A DNA stretch of 64,000 bases from Chamaecrista fasciculata (GCA_003254925.1 QANZ01047971.1:124001-188000), one strand, 5' to 3'; shown: positions 11,891-24,236, counted from the first letter of the stretch. Numbers and translations are program-made. The notes: a model not told the origin generated them from the sequence alone.

Positions 11891-12684
11891 CCTAACCCTA
11901 ATTTACCTTCCAACACCCGAACCATTAAGATTCATTCTCATTCTTCATCTCTCTCAAATCATTCTTCACCTTCATTCTCATTCTTCATCTCTCTCAACAC
12001 CTGAACCATTCACCTTCATTCTTCACCTTCAGTCTCTCTCGAACTCATCTTCATTTTTGACCTTCATTCTCTCTCGCCGCGATTTAACCTTCACAGTTCA
12101 CTCTATCTCTCTCAGCACCTGAACCGTTAATAGTAATTGCACAAAGTCGCGAACCCTAATCCCTAGTTGCAGAAAATTAACTGTCGATCGCTCGTGGTCT
12201 GTTTGTTTCTCCTTTCCAATCATCATTTCGAGTGTATAAGGTGAGCACGATTACTGTTTTTTTTTTCTATATCTGTAATTCTGTGGGTCAAGAAATATAC
12301 ATAACTAGCCCAAACCATACAAATTTCTTTCTTCAGATTTTTGTGTTCATTGTATGAAATTATATGAAAAGACTTTGATTGTTGTCGTATTGTATGAAAT
12401 TATATGCTTAAGAAGTCTTCATTCATGAATCATGATATGCGGTAACTGTTATCCCAATATACTATATCTGACTATTATGTATTAGTCTACTATACACTTA
12501 GTGCATATCTTTCCATCATTGTTCTTCTTAGTTATTTATGTATGATCTTGGTTTAAAAATTATTTTGAACAGTTTTATATGTTCCTACTTACTGAAGTGT
12601 TTTTCTATTATTTAGATACTACTGTCACAAGTGTATGTGTTGTACTAAAATAATATGACTAATGTGTATTTTCTTTTTGTACAG

Positions 12685-15600
12685 ATGTCAATTAGCCATT
12701 TTGATATCATTATACAATATGGTAGAAGACTTGTGGTAGGAGAAACCTCATATTATGAAGGTGGATATACTCTTAATGAGCCCAAGTATGACAAGGACTA
12801 CATATGTAAATTTGAGTTGGAGTCACTGTATAAAAAGGCAGGGAAGGAGAAAGGGTTAGATTTCGCTTATGGTTCACGTATGCTTGGGTTAGGTCCTAGT
12901 CGGGATCCAAACGAGGGGTTCCTTACATTGGAAACTGATGGGGACGTTGATCATTGGGTTGGAGTTCATGAAGAATTCGGATATTCAGAGTTAGAGGTGT
13001 ATATTGAAACGCCCCCAATTTCTTATGAGGATGATGAGGATGAGCCACAAGATGAAGAAGAAGAAGAAGAGGTTATTGAGGTGCCGGATGATGATGAGGA
13101 TGAGCACACACTTTTTCTGACTCAAAATCTTGAGAGGGCCGAAGATGAAAATATCTTTGCAGATGTTGATGGGGATGGAGATGCAGGTCAGCAGAGTCTA
13201 AGTCTATCTATTATTGAGTCAACATCCACAGCTGATAAAACTGCCAATCCTGCTGCCATTGCCACTCCTGCTGCTGCTGCCACTCCCGCTCCCGCTGTCT
13301 CTGGTTTTGAGGAAGATATTGAGGATGTTGACCTTGGAGAGTTTAATGAGCCTGTTGGCAGAGAAGAAATAGGGAGCCCAGAAGCATCTGATGATGAGGA
13401 ACACAAATTAAAGTTTCCTCATTTTAATGAGGAGGTTGACATGGCCAATCCAAGGTTGGAAGTCGGTATGGAGTTCAAAAATGCTCAAATTTTGAGGAAG
13501 GCCAGGCTATCACAGAGTATTGTGTTAGAAATGGAATTGATTGGAAGTGGATAAGTAATAAGAACATGAAGATGTGTGCTAAGTGTAAGGGAGAGAAGTG
13601 CAAATGGAGACTATATGCCTCCATTAACCAGCAAACAAAAAGCCTACAAATCAAGTCATTCAACCCGCTTTGTAGCTGTGGTAGAACATTCGATAATAGC
13701 CACGTCACTGCAACATACATTGCCAAGAAGTTCTCTGAGGATTTTGAAGATCATCCAGAATGGAAGGTTGTAAATGTAAAGAACTCAGTGAGGATGAAAA
13801 TTTCAGTTGACTTCTCCAGAATGAAGGCTTATAGAGCGAAGAGGAAGGCAAAGGATAAGCGCGAAGGGGTTGAGGCTAAACAATATAGCAAGCTGAAGAG
13901 TTGGGTTGAAACTATAATACAAGAAAATAAAGGGAGTTGTATCAAAATTCACTGTGAAACACCGAAAGACGGTGGTCCCCCACGGTTCAAGCGAATTTAT
14001 GTCAGATTCGCTGCCCAAAAAGCTGGGTTTCTTGCTGGATGTAGGCCAATTATTGGCTTAGATGCTTGCCACTTGAAGGGTAGATTTGGTGGCCAACTCA
14101 TTGCAGCACTTGGAAGGGATGGGAATGATAACATGTTCCCAATAGCCTTTGCCATGGTGGAGCAGGAGAACAAAGACTCATGGACATGGTTCATGGAGTG
14201 CTTTAGTTTAGATATGGGCGATCCTAAGGAAATGGGGTTTGTCTTTGTATCAGATAGACAGAAGGTAATTTTAATGTCATTTTGTAGCTCTCTTATGAAT
14301 TATTTTTTATCACTCTTATTGATATTTGCAATTGTTGTGCGTAGGGACTAGAGTACGTATTCGATGAGTTGTATCCCTCTGTCGAACATAGATTTTGCAT
14401 GCGGCATATGTACGCCAACTTCAAGGCCAAGCATAAGGGCAAGGAACTCCGTGATGCTATGTGGGCATGTGCTTTTGCAACAACGCCCAATGTTTTTAAA
14501 GTAAGAATGGAGTACATGAAGAAGCTCAGTGATGAGGCTCACGATGACTTGTTGAAGGTTGATACTAAGTTATGGAGTATCTCCCACTTCAGCACAAGGG
14601 CATTGTGCAACGACTTATCAAACAACATCTGTGAGTCGTTTAACAACTACATCTCGGAGGCTAGGGACAAGCCCATCAATTCTATGCTTGAGTGGATTTG
14701 CCTAAAGTTGATGGATCGCTTTTATATTAAACAGAATGGGATGGCAAAATTTGGGGGTCCTTACTGTCCTAACATTTTAAACAAATTAGAGAGGATCAAG
14801 GAAAGATGCTAGTAATTGTTTTGCAAGAGTATCAGGTAGGTTGATATATCAGATAATATGTGCTGATGGAGATCATGTTGTGAACTTGAATGGGAGAACA
14901 TGAACTTGTCGAATGTGGAGCGTTTCAGGCATTCCATGTAAGCACGCAGTGACTACTATCTATGAGGCTCACCGGGATCCTATGAATTACCTCCATGAAT
15001 GCTATGGCAAGGATGCCTACTTGAAGACATATGACGAGGAAATCATGCCTATTCCTGGTGAGACTGAATGGATTGAAGATAAGTTGTCCCCAATTCAGCC
15101 ACCAGTGATACATAGACCTCCAGGCAGGCCCAAGAAATTGAGAAAGAAGGCTGCAAATGAGCCAAGACATAATTATCAAGTGACTAGAAGATACAAGCCT
15201 GTCCATTGTGGGAAGTGTCACAAAGTGGGGCACAATTCAAGGTCTTGTAAATCTTCCATCACTGGTGAAACAGTTTGGCAACAAAGGATGAGAATGAAGC
15301 GTGAAAAGGTATATGCCACATTTACTTGTTTTGTTATCATTCATTGATATTTTTTGGCACTTTTGTCTAGTAATTTGTTTCGTTGTTCTGCTTTTTGTAG
15401 GAGGCAGCGGCAGCAGCAGCAGCTAATGCAGTTAGACAGAAGGTATATGCCACATTTATGTGTTTTGTTATCATTCAGTTATATTTTTTGGCACTTTTGT
15501 CTAGTAATTTGTTTTGTCATTCTGTTTTTTTGTAGGCGGCAGCAGCTAATGCAGGGACCAACCAATACAATGCTCAGCAAACCTCCAGTGTAAGTATTGT

Positions 15601-16082
15601 GATAAGTTCAGGTTCTTAAGCTACATTGCACAGTAACTATATGATAACATTTTTGTGACTGCTATCTATTGTGATAAGTTTAGGTCTTTGTTTAGATGTG
15701 TTTGGATGTGTTTGTGTTTGGATGTGTTTATTTCTGGTAACATCATTATCAAGTAACCTTTTTCGATTTTGGTACTATCTTCATTATGTAGAGAAATCAT
15801 CATGGGCAGCCTCTTACAGCAGCCAGTCATTCAAGTCAATCAAGTCAGTCTAGCAGGGCATCTTGGTATCCAAGTAATTCAAGTCATCCTCGGGCATCAC
15901 AAGGCATGTCCCAGTCCAGCTCAGCCCCATTACAACAGTCAAGAGGCCGGGGAAGAGTCAATTCAAGAAAGCTCCAGTGTTTGTACCAAGACCGTCCTCA
16001 ATTACAACTAGAAGTGTGGCATTGGCATCATCTGGCCCTCTTACTCGCAGCAAGAGTCCACAAAAGAATAAGATGAAATTTT
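12685..16082 (+). pseudogene. MULE transposase (MuDR family), interrupted
   Basis: The DDE transposase would cut and join element ends in the nucleus. In order: an N-terminal PB1-like domain (first about 110 codons), a long acidic linker (DEEEEEEEVIEVPDDDEDE), a DNA-binding region with Cys-X2-Cys and CSCG, the MULE core with IIGLDACHLKGRFGGQLIAA and a later FVSDRQ, a SWIM zinc finger ending GIPCKHAV, and a CCHC knuckle CGKCHKVGHNSRSC. An 80-bp GT-AG intron at 14,265-14,344 splits the core after the second Asp. The frame shifts near 13,510-13,535 and again near 14,805, and TGA replaces the expected first SWIM cysteine codon at about 14,902. Downstream pieces end at 16,082 with small putative exons. 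This copy therefore looks inactive. Confidence 0.88.
15309..15550 (+). repeat. Tandem duplication of an intron-exon segment in the transposase gene
   Basis: About 95-130 bases starting GTATATGCCACATTTA at 15,309 recur at 15,442. Each copy ends in a TTTTTGTAGG acceptor followed by GCAGC-rich coding sequence (Ala repeats). Confidence 0.8.
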
Positions 16083-16867
16083 AGTGTCAAACTTTAGTAT
16101 GGATTTTCAATTAGTATGGTGCACATGTGTGTAAAGTTTATGTGTAGTGCACAGGTTTTTGGATTTTCAATTAGTATGGTGCACATGTGTGTAAAGTATA
16201 TGTATAGTGCACAGGTTTTTGGATTTTGAATTAGTATGGATTTGATGTTTTCTAATAGGATTTTCTAATTTGTGAGTACTTGGGTCAATTTTGGTTAGCA
16301 ATTTATCCTTTTTGATTCACTTTGCTTTTAGTAGTTATGTTCTGCTTCTTCAAAGATTTTCCGAAGAAGCAAAATGTCAATCATACAATATTGAACTAAA
16401 TAGGATTTGATTCCAAATGTCAATCTCCACTTGATATCTAGAAAGGCAAATACCAATGATAACCTATTTCTCTTTATTGATTTATAATAATTCCTAACGA
16501 CCTAACTAGTAACCTATTTGGAGGCAGACATTAAATCAAATTTGAAGTGATATTGCCTATCAAATTTGAAGTTATATTGCCTAATCCCCGTAGATTCCTT
16601 GTTTAATATATCTATGTGCACAAGAAACCAACCACAAGTCCAAAATAGAGTAACAAACAATGAAATAAGTCCAAATTTCAAGTGATATTTGCTTTCTTTC
16701 CAACTACAAATATTACACAGATAGAAGAACCAAAAATGCATTTAAGCATTCTAGTTTCTACTGTTATAGTTGCACCTTGTCTTGAAAAGGTTGTCATATG
16801 TCTTCAAGTACATCATAGCCAAAAGTTGAGTACATTACCTTCCTAAAGAACATTACAACTCAACATT

Positions 16868-18099
16868 TCAAGGTAAATAGTTACCTGAAATGTCAAGTTT
16901 AACATTGGATACATTGTTTATAATAATTATAACCACAAGCAAACAAAGACCTAACAAAACTTGTACAACAATTTTCTCCTTCCTTTTGCACTTCAACTCT
17001 TTGATTTTATCTTCCAGCTCTTTGGTCATCCTCTCATTTGTCTTATACTCTTTGATTTCATCTTCCAGCTCTTTGATTTTACCTTCCAGCTTTGAAACTT
17101 TCTCTGTCACCTGACGCGCAACTTCATGGCCACGTGCGCACGTAGGAGGACCAATCCATTCAAAATATGAACACTTATCAGGCTGCAAGATCATATTAAA
17201 ACTATATTAAAACTAAAAACAGACTACAAGTGATAATTATACAAATATGAAGGGTTAAGCCTTCCAAACTGTCTATAACATTTTCTGAACATTTTCAGAG
17301 CAGCATCAATCTGTAATACTACACAGTCACAAGCATGAAAGTAGAAGAACCACAAGCATTAAGCATATCTAATCACTCATCAAGATTGCAACTGAAAGAA
17401 AGGAAAATTCTGCTGCATTTATTAAAAAAACATTCAATCTTTATTATTTAATAGTTCTTTCACTTATCTCTTTGTTCTTCAACATGAGGAATAAAAAACC
17501 ATAGTCATCCATAGTCAATTATAAATAGTAAGAAACATGACTTCATAACAAGCAAACAATAGTTCTCCAATTCTATTTTTCCTCTGCATCATTGATGCTA
17601 TGTACTACAGCAGCTTGAGTTTCTAAAGCTATTCACAAAAGTAAGAAACATGACTTCATAATAATAACCAAAATCAGTTCCTGAACATTTGACTATTATC
17701 TTGAGTTTTTAAAGCTATTCATGAAGCATCAGCATCAACGATTTGGCTATAATGTTATCAACTCAACAATTTGACTATTATCTACAATATAGCCAACTTC
17801 AACAAAGGCATATCAATATAAACATCCAATAGTCTATATCGTGCAAAATCACCAATGAATCAGCAGTTATGTTGATTTACTCAACTTCAGCAAAGGCATA
17901 GCAAAACTAACATCCTAAAGTCTACATCATGAATCGGCAAATTACAAACCTTATATCTTGGGCAAGTGAAGAATTGCATTCCAAAACTAAACTCTTTCGA
18001 AGACGTGCGCAATGGGGCATTCAAACCACAATGGCAATGCCTTCTTTGCCCACCATATGAACCGGGTAGGTCACTTGATGATTGTGAAGTGCCAGACAT
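16868..18099 (-). CDS. MULE-borne GRF zinc finger, coiled-coil, membrane protein
   Basis: A second gene of the MULE, antisense to the transposase. I deduce two exons: 18,099-17,950 (50 codons) and 17,182-16,868, with a GT-AG intron of 767 bp (donor AAG|GTTTGT, acceptor TTGCAG|CC). The phase joins cleanly to about 154 residues. Exon 1 gives HCHCGLNAPLRTS then GMQFFTCPRYK; exon 2 starts PDKCSYFEWIGPP. Together these are the C-x-C...C...C and aromatic pattern of a GRF-type zinc finger, usually a nucleic-acid-binding module. Then come about 60 residues of Glu/Lys/Leu heptads (coiled coil) and a hydrophobic segment VVQVLLGLCLLVVIIIINNV, so a membrane anchor near the C-terminus is likely. The frame is intact. 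Position relative to the right terminal repeat parallels mudrB of MuDR, but the protein is not mudrB. Function unknown. Confidence 0.72.
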
Positions 18100-18322
18100 G
18101 GTCGAATAATTACCAGACAATGACGAATAGTCACCAACTGAACCGATTTGTTCGATGGGGAAAGAAGGAGCACGAAAAAACTAGGGTTCGAAGAAATTAG
18201 GGTTTGCAATTGGGGTTCATTGTCGCAGTGTTGAATGTCGCGAGCGAGAGAGAGTGGAGTTGAAGGGTGATTGTCGCGAGCGAGAGAGTTTGAATCAATG
18301 GAAAATGGTGAGAGAGGGAAGT

Positions 18323-18603
18323 TGGAGGATCAAATCGCGAGCCGTGAAGGTGGAGGAAGAAGTCGCCAGGGAAGAGAGAATGAAGATGAAGATGCGAAGA
18401 ATGAAGGAATGGTTCGGGTGTTGGAAGGCAAGCGTTTGGGTGCATGTGATTATCATGTGCACCGTTAATTTGGACGGCCAGAACCCCCTAGACCCTATTT
18501 TGCAAACGGAGATAACCTCTGGCCCCGATTTGAAACTTTTAAAACCACATGTACCCAATCTGAAACAGGGCCAAACCACAGGACCCTATTTTGTAATTTA
18601 CCC
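18323..18603. repeat. Right terminal inverted repeat of the MULE
   Basis: Inverted partner of the left repeat, with a 15-bp insertion relative to it near 18,350. It probably drives the minus-strand GRF gene, whose first ATG lies 224 bp inside. Confidence 0.88.
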
Positions 18604-18612
18604 AATTATTAA

Positions 18613-19015
18613 ATGTCATCATATTTCATTCGTTTCAAATTTAAATGCGACGAGTCAAGAGCTACGTGTTGTTTTTTACAACTACCTTTTCTATTTAGTT
18701 GAATTGTCAGTAAATAAAATAAAATCAAATTTTAAAATTGGTCTACTTATTTTAGCGTCAAATAAACGAAGTTGATCATATATCTCTTGGTTCAAGTCTA
18801 AATGTGACATGTTCCAAGTTACACAGTGACGGAGCCAGAAATGTTAACAAGGGGGGGCCAGAATTTTTTTTTTTAACACTAAAGGGGGGCCGTTGGGATT
18901 ATAATGCATACAATTAAATTATATTAGGACTAATTTGTAGTAACTACTAAAATTTTGGNNNNNNNNNNNNNNNNNNNNNNNNNNNNNNNNNNNNNGTAAT
19001 ATCTTAAATCAATAT
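18613..19015. other. Repeat fragments and assembly gap
   Basis: There are 37 unresolved bases at 18,959-18,995. Before the gap, CAGTGACGGAGCCAGAAAT and runs of G look like the end of an unclassified plant repeat (18,825-18,900). No gene. Confidence 0.6.
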
Positions 19016-19883
19016 TGTTGGAAAATAACAAATTAGTTATAACTACCTAATGGTTAGGTTTGTTATTTTAGTTTATTAAATTTCCAAAAAATTTCCTTGG
19101 ACTAGGCGCATGGCTTGAGTATCTCTTTGGGAAGATTTGATCTTCCAAATTGATTCTCCAAGATTGCATTTGGATCCAAATTATAATATTAAGGTAATAT
19201 TATAATTAGGAATTCAAGTCCTAAAATTATGATATTAGTGTAATATCTTGAATTTAATATTTGATAATTGTATAATTTTGGGAAACCCTAATTATAATTA
19301 TCAAAGCCTAAACCCTATATATATACATAGAGCAAAAGTCAACTAACACATGAGTCTCTCATACCTTGGGAATTTCGACTTAAGCTAGTAATTTTCACAA
19401 GAGCAAAATTGTTTTGAGTCTTGGTGAAAGTTTGTGAGAGAAAACACAACCCTAGTCTTTCTAGAGAGAGAAAGTGGCGCAAACCCTAGAAGTGTTTTAG
19501 GATTTGTGTGTTGAGGTTGTGTGTGAGATCAAGAACCACATTCTTGATCATAGGCGCCATCTTATCTTGGAGTTTGAGAAGTGTTCTTGAACCCAAGAAC
19601 ACCGTAGATAAGGCTCCCGGTTTACTTGGAGAAGTGAACGTGGCTAGCACCTAGGCATCTACCAAACTGTTCGTGTGGATCACCGGTGGAGGGAGCACAC
19701 TCGGAGTGGACTCCTCACATTCGTAAACGCAAAGAACAGCCGATCGATTTGGGTAAATTCTTGTCCTTATACCGATACAGATCCATATAGCGGATCTATT
19801 GGGAAAGAAATCGCTATGTTTGGTTTAAAATTTTTGTTTTATATCCGTTTCCGCTGCTTTATAAGCATGGCGATTTCCCAACA
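19016..19883. repeat. Solo or orphan LTR, Copia-type (fossil)
   Basis: 868 bp beginning TGTTGG and ending CCAACA, the inverted termini common in Copia LTRs. It has a TATA-like stretch near 19,316 and GC-richer DNA toward the end, as in R/U5. No partner LTR or internal region is visible. The assembly gap lies just upstream, and flanking 5-bp duplications do not match (AATAT, GATTG), so it may be the remaining end of a longer element. Fossil. Confidence 0.55.
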
Positions 19884-20735
19884 GATTGCCCACCTGATGA
19901 AGCAGCTCAAAACCAGCTGCAGCGGTGTACGACCCAGTGACAACAGGGGTCCAAATCCACGAGTCCAGGGTATGACGCACAGGGCCTGTGGTATTAAGAA
20001 GGGCATTCACATCAGTCGTCGAATAAACTCGATTGATCTCGTCCACATCCCAAGTGTAGAAATTATGATCAATCATATCATTTACTAGAATACTAAAAGG
20101 GGGAACCCTGATATGACCCCCCAGAATTTGCATCTGATGTCGATCCTGTTGCCCCTACCGAGTAGGGATGATTAAAATACCCATACCCGACGGGGACCCG
20201 CAAATTTTACCTGATGGGTTTGGGTATGGGTTCGGGTAAAAATATACGGGTCTGGGTATGGGGATTTACCCATTTAAATTTACGGGTATGGGTCTGGGTA
20301 CGGGGATTGGGGTACCCACCCCGTACCCTACCCGCTACAATAATATACTATCAATTAATAATTATATATATATATAATATAGTGAAAACTTAATAATAAA
20401 ATTATATTTATTTTTTATTTTAAATATATATATAATATTTATATTTATATTTATATACATGTATTAATGTATATATATAAAATTATATTTATTTTTTTAT
20501 TTTAAATATATATATAATAATGTTAAAAAAATAGTATTTTTTGAATTTTTTCGGGTATGGGTCCGGGTCTGGGTATAGGGGTACCCATAGGGTATGGGGA
20601 TTGATATTCATACCCGCACGGATATGGGTCCGGGTATGGGGATGATAATTTCTTATGGGTATGGGGACGGGGATTAAGGTACCCTACCCATTATCATCCC
20701 TACTACCGAGTTTCCATTTTAGGTGGTCAGTAATT
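19884..20735 (-). mobile_element. LINE fragment split by a hAT MITE
   Basis: On the minus strand 20,130-19,884 encodes RVPPFSILVNDMIDHNF, then WDVDEINRVY and later WIWTPVVTGSYTAAAGFELL. This is the linker and start of the post-reverse-transcriptase domain of plant L1-like LINEs (the usual form is 'DxxxW...G.ysvrsGy'). Beyond the MITE, 20,711-20,735 continues the same type of sequence (GRGNRIDIR-like, in another frame). No reverse transcriptase core or poly(A) end remains, so it is a truncated relic. It abuts the Copia-type LTR. Confidence 0.55.
20163..20702. mobile_element. 540-bp hAT-type MITE
   Basis: Ends TAGGGATGAT and ATCATCCCTA are perfect inverted repeats, flanked by exact 8-bp duplications CTACCGAG (20,155-20,162 and 20,703-20,710). 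Both sides are rich in 'gggtatgggtacggg' motifs that fold back; the centre is AT-rich. It sits inside the LINE relic. Confidence 0.85.
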
Positions 20736-21389
20736 ATTTGATTTATAGAAGATTGTAGGATACACTCTAATTATATTATTTCTAGTTAATAGAAAATAAG
20801 TTATAATATCTGTAAAGTGGTAATTGTATGAATGAAAGAAATATGGGCCCATGATGTCTCAGGCCTTTATGACGTGAAGTGGGAAACTTGGGCCTATTTT
20901 ATGATCCTATTATTCGAAAATTTCCAAATGATTTCCGTAGATTAAAATATATGGCCCAAGTTCAACAAGAAATTGAATTCCTTTATGATATTTATAGAGA
21001 AAAATAATATATTTCTTCCCATATTACTACATGGTTTACATTTTAACAGCATGACTATCTATTTGTTTAGTTATTTTTAAAAATCAGTTTTGATCATTTT
21101 CGTTTTACAAAAAGGTTATTTTGATTACTTTAGTTTAGCAAATAAAGCAAGTTTCTTATTTTCTAATTAAAAAAATCCAATTTATTTCAGTATAACATCA
21201 AAATCTACAATTTGACTTAGAAAGTTAGATGCCATGTTTGAGTATAACTTAACAGTTTTAAGTAAACATAATATTTATATTAACAATTTGTTATAACTGA
21301 TACTAAAATTTGGATCAATGATATATATATATATATATAGACAGTTGAATTATGTTATAAAATGAAATTTGAACAAAAACAATTTGATA
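20736..21389. other. AT-rich intergenic DNA
   Basis: No gene and no paired repeat ends recognised. Confidence 0.6.
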
Positions 21390-21660
21390 AGATATGGCCC
21401 GACTCCCTATCTTTGGGATAATCTAACTCCTCTTACTTTTGAGAAAGCTTTAGCCAGGTGAAATTACTTAAATACCCTTCAAAGGTCTTATATATACACC
21501 TCTCTCAAGTATAACTTAACCCTAATTTTTATTTATCTCTTCTATATATTTTCATATACTTAAGACTAATTTGGGCATCAGAGTATAGTCTCGTCGTAGG
21601 GAGCCTCTTCCTGTAACTAAGCTAACCCTTACAGGTATCAAAGACTTAGAGGAGGGATGA
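21390..21660 (+). repeat. Possible diverged gypsy LTR remnant (fossil)
   Basis: A TATATACACC box at about 21,492 is followed by CTTAAG...GGGCATCAGAGTATAG and later GTAGGGAGCC. This is a diverged echo of the R/U5 block in the Tat-like LTR at 2,606-2,645. No borders are definable. Fossil. Confidence 0.35.
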
Positions 21661-22847
21661 TGACTTCATATCCTTTATCAAAATCAAAATAATATATATA
21701 ATGATAATTCAAGACAACTTCTTTAGGTGCTAACAATGAAATAATATACATTTAAAAGATATTCAATAATTAACTTTATAAAACTCATTCAACATTTATA
21801 TTTAGAGAATCTCTTGATTGTTAAATTCTTTGAAAGATAGAAATACATCAAAACATATTTAAAGATTATTATTTATTATAATAATGAATAATCTCAAATA
21901 CTCTAAAATACATAAAAATTTGTTGAGTCTCTCATCTAGGATGTTTTTTATACCCAAGTAGAAAGAACGATAGAAAAAAATTCATGTAAACTAAAATATT
22001 TCCTTACATTGTAAGACATGTGTCACGTTTTAATCTAGAATGCAACATGTCATCTAATTCTAATTCTAATGCACTTCATAAAGTATGTCTCACTTGTATA
22101 GCAAAATGACTTATCATATAAAATTAAAAGAACAAAGAATATTGCATTATATTAAATTTTCCGAAATTCAACAAGAAAAAAGCATTTCAAAATGCAAAGA
22201 ATTCGAGGCGACAAATAAATTAACATAGGAAAATAAAAACACACATTTATTCATGAGATTCAATTTTTTTTTTTAAAAAAAAACTATTCACAGCCAGATT
22301 TGGTTAAATTTGTTTTTTCTGCTTGAATCAGTGAGAATAATTGGGGATATATATATATATAATATAATATTAAATTGTTTTTTCTGCTTGTCTTTATGCG
22401 TTTAATATATTTGCATTTCACGAAAATGAAAGTAATATTTAAAATATTAAAGTATAAATTGACGTGGTATCCTAAGAGGTGTGATTGGTACAGATAGTGA
22501 GGAAGCGACAAAGGAGTGAGTCATAAGAATATGAAATGAGATGGAAACATTTTCTGGCAGACAGAGATATTCTGCAAAACCACGTGTCGTGCTTCAACAG
22601 GATAATTATTCCCTGTATTCTTGGACCCCACATCACATAAAAATTTCATTATTCTTAATTTTAAAGCTAAAGTACAATTTTAATAGATTATTTTTATGAA
22701 TTCTTTATTCACTTGGAATTTAGAAGTGTTATAAGAAATAAGATTAAATTGAGCTCTAAAAATGAGTCACTTGTTTCATAGTAAAATAAAGTAAAGTTGA
22801 TTTTATTTTTGTCGTTTCAAATTCGACTGTGACGTGTTTTGATCTAT
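21661..22847. other. AT-rich intergenic DNA
   Basis: Nothing gene-like; small TA runs near 22,350. Confidence 0.6.
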
Positions 22848-23041
22848 ATGTTACTCTTGAAGAATCATTTTTTTGTTCAGTTAGAACCGTCAACAAATGA
22901 GGTTAAATTGGGCTAGTAAGTGGTTTTTGAACTAAAAATTGAAAAATTATATATAAAAAAAACCATTTTCGAGTCTGATTTAACCTCATTTGTTGACGAT
23001 TCCAACTGAGCAAAAAAAAGACTTATCAAAAGTAACTCATA
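22848..23041. repeat. Foldback repeat
   Basis: 22,848-22,910 and 22,978-23,041 are inverted copies (CGTCAACAAATGAGGTTAAA and its complement). A related single fragment lies at about 18,620-18,830. No clean flanking duplication seen. Confidence 0.6.
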
Positions 23042-23680
23042 ACTAGGGGTGTTTGCAAGGTGGATTGTGTTGCCTTTAGAGCTGGTTGGTTTGTCTTGGA
23101 TTTTTTTAGGACGGGTTGGATTTAAAAAAAAAAACTTCAGCACAAAGCAAACTAAACCAAATAGTAGTGGGTTGGGTTGGACGGGCTCGCGGGCTGACCC
23201 ATTCTAATTTGTAAAAATCCATAACTCTGAACTCGTTACAATCAGACTTGAAACGAGAGAGTTATGATGATCAACTTCGCTCATTTGACTATATATGAAA
23301 CAAGCAATTCACTTTTGCAGTAGCCCAATTTGATCTTGTTTGCTTATGGCTCCAACTGGATAAGAAACGAGTAGTCAAGAATAATATATATATATATATA
23401 CTATATTATATGTGTGAGGGTGCTTTTGGTTGGTCAAAAATAATTAAATTAAAAATTAAAAAAAATAAGAAATAAACATGTAGAACTTGATAATTGGCTA
23501 ATTGTATAAATAATGGGAGAGAGAAAGTAGTAGATGAGATTTAAGAGAGTGAAACTTATTATTTGATCTTTTAATTTTCACACTTCTAACGATTTAATCC
23601 TTAAATAATATAAATATACTATTTAGTCACTGAATAATTACAAATGTCAAATCAAACATTACATATAAGCCCCTAGTATA

Positions 23681-23860
23681 TCTTATATTATATGGCTCCA
23701 CCCCTTTCTGGTCGTCCATATTTAAAACTATAGTCTATAAAATTAAAAATAAGAGAAAATATACTATTTGGTCTCTCTTTCTTTACTAAGTTAACAATTT
23801 AGTCCCTTATTTATTTTACATACATATTTGCGTGCCCGTTAGGGCACGCAAAGCCCCTAG
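23681..23860 (+). mobile_element. 180-bp Helitron-like repeat, copy 1
   Basis: It begins TCTTATATTATATGGCTCC. The 3' end has an 8-bp stem hairpin GCGTGCCC-gtta-GGGCACGC, eight bases, then CTAG, followed at once by (TA)n. A 3' hairpin followed by CTRR is the Helitron signature, and TC at the 5' end also fits. It shares about 95% identity with 29,363-29,542. A second 'agcccctagta' just upstream (23,669) hints at nested ends. Confidence 0.6.
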
Positions 23861-24236
23861 TATATATATATATATATGTGTGTGTGTGTAGCTCTGAACT
23901 TCTTGTAATAAATTTGAAATGAGAGGCATGACCGCATTTAGTTGTTGAGTCCAAAAAGTGAAATTTGTGTTAAAAAAAAAGGAGTGAAATTTTAAGAAAA
24001 AATATAAGACCAAAATAAAAAAAGAAAAAGGTAAACGGCTAAATTGCAAGTAATTTATCTCAAGTATAGGGGACCAAAATTACGCTGTAGCCTAATTTTA
24101 AAATTTAGCCGAAGAGATATATTTTGTATATTTTGGGCAAAAAAAAAAATTTTATGAACCTCATATGAGTCATAAGTGTTAACGAAGACAACAAAAAAAA
24201 AAGAACTCTTATAAGAGAGTAAAATAGATTAGTAAT

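Larger units (their letters stand above)
11625..18603 (+). mobile_element. Full-length MuDR-like MULE (6,979 bp)
   Basis: Long terminal inverted repeats (left 11,625-11,890, right 18,323-18,603) share about 260 bases with few mismatches; the right one has a 15-bp extra segment. Both ends start GGGTAAATTACAAAATAGGG. Exact 9-bp duplications AATTATTAA flank it (11,616-11,624 and 18,604-18,612). Inside are a transposase gene on + and a second gene on -, convergent. Clean duplications and similar termini suggest a fairly recent insertion, though the transposase frame is now interrupted. The stretches 11,891-12,684 and 16,083-16,867 are non-coding; the first has CATTCTTCACC-type repeats. Confidence 0.92.

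Noticed and set aside
18825-18900. CAGTGACGGAGCCAGAAAT block as a transposon terminus
   Set aside because: It looks like a known plant repeat end, but the partner end is not visible and the assembly gap intervenes, so no element could be defined.
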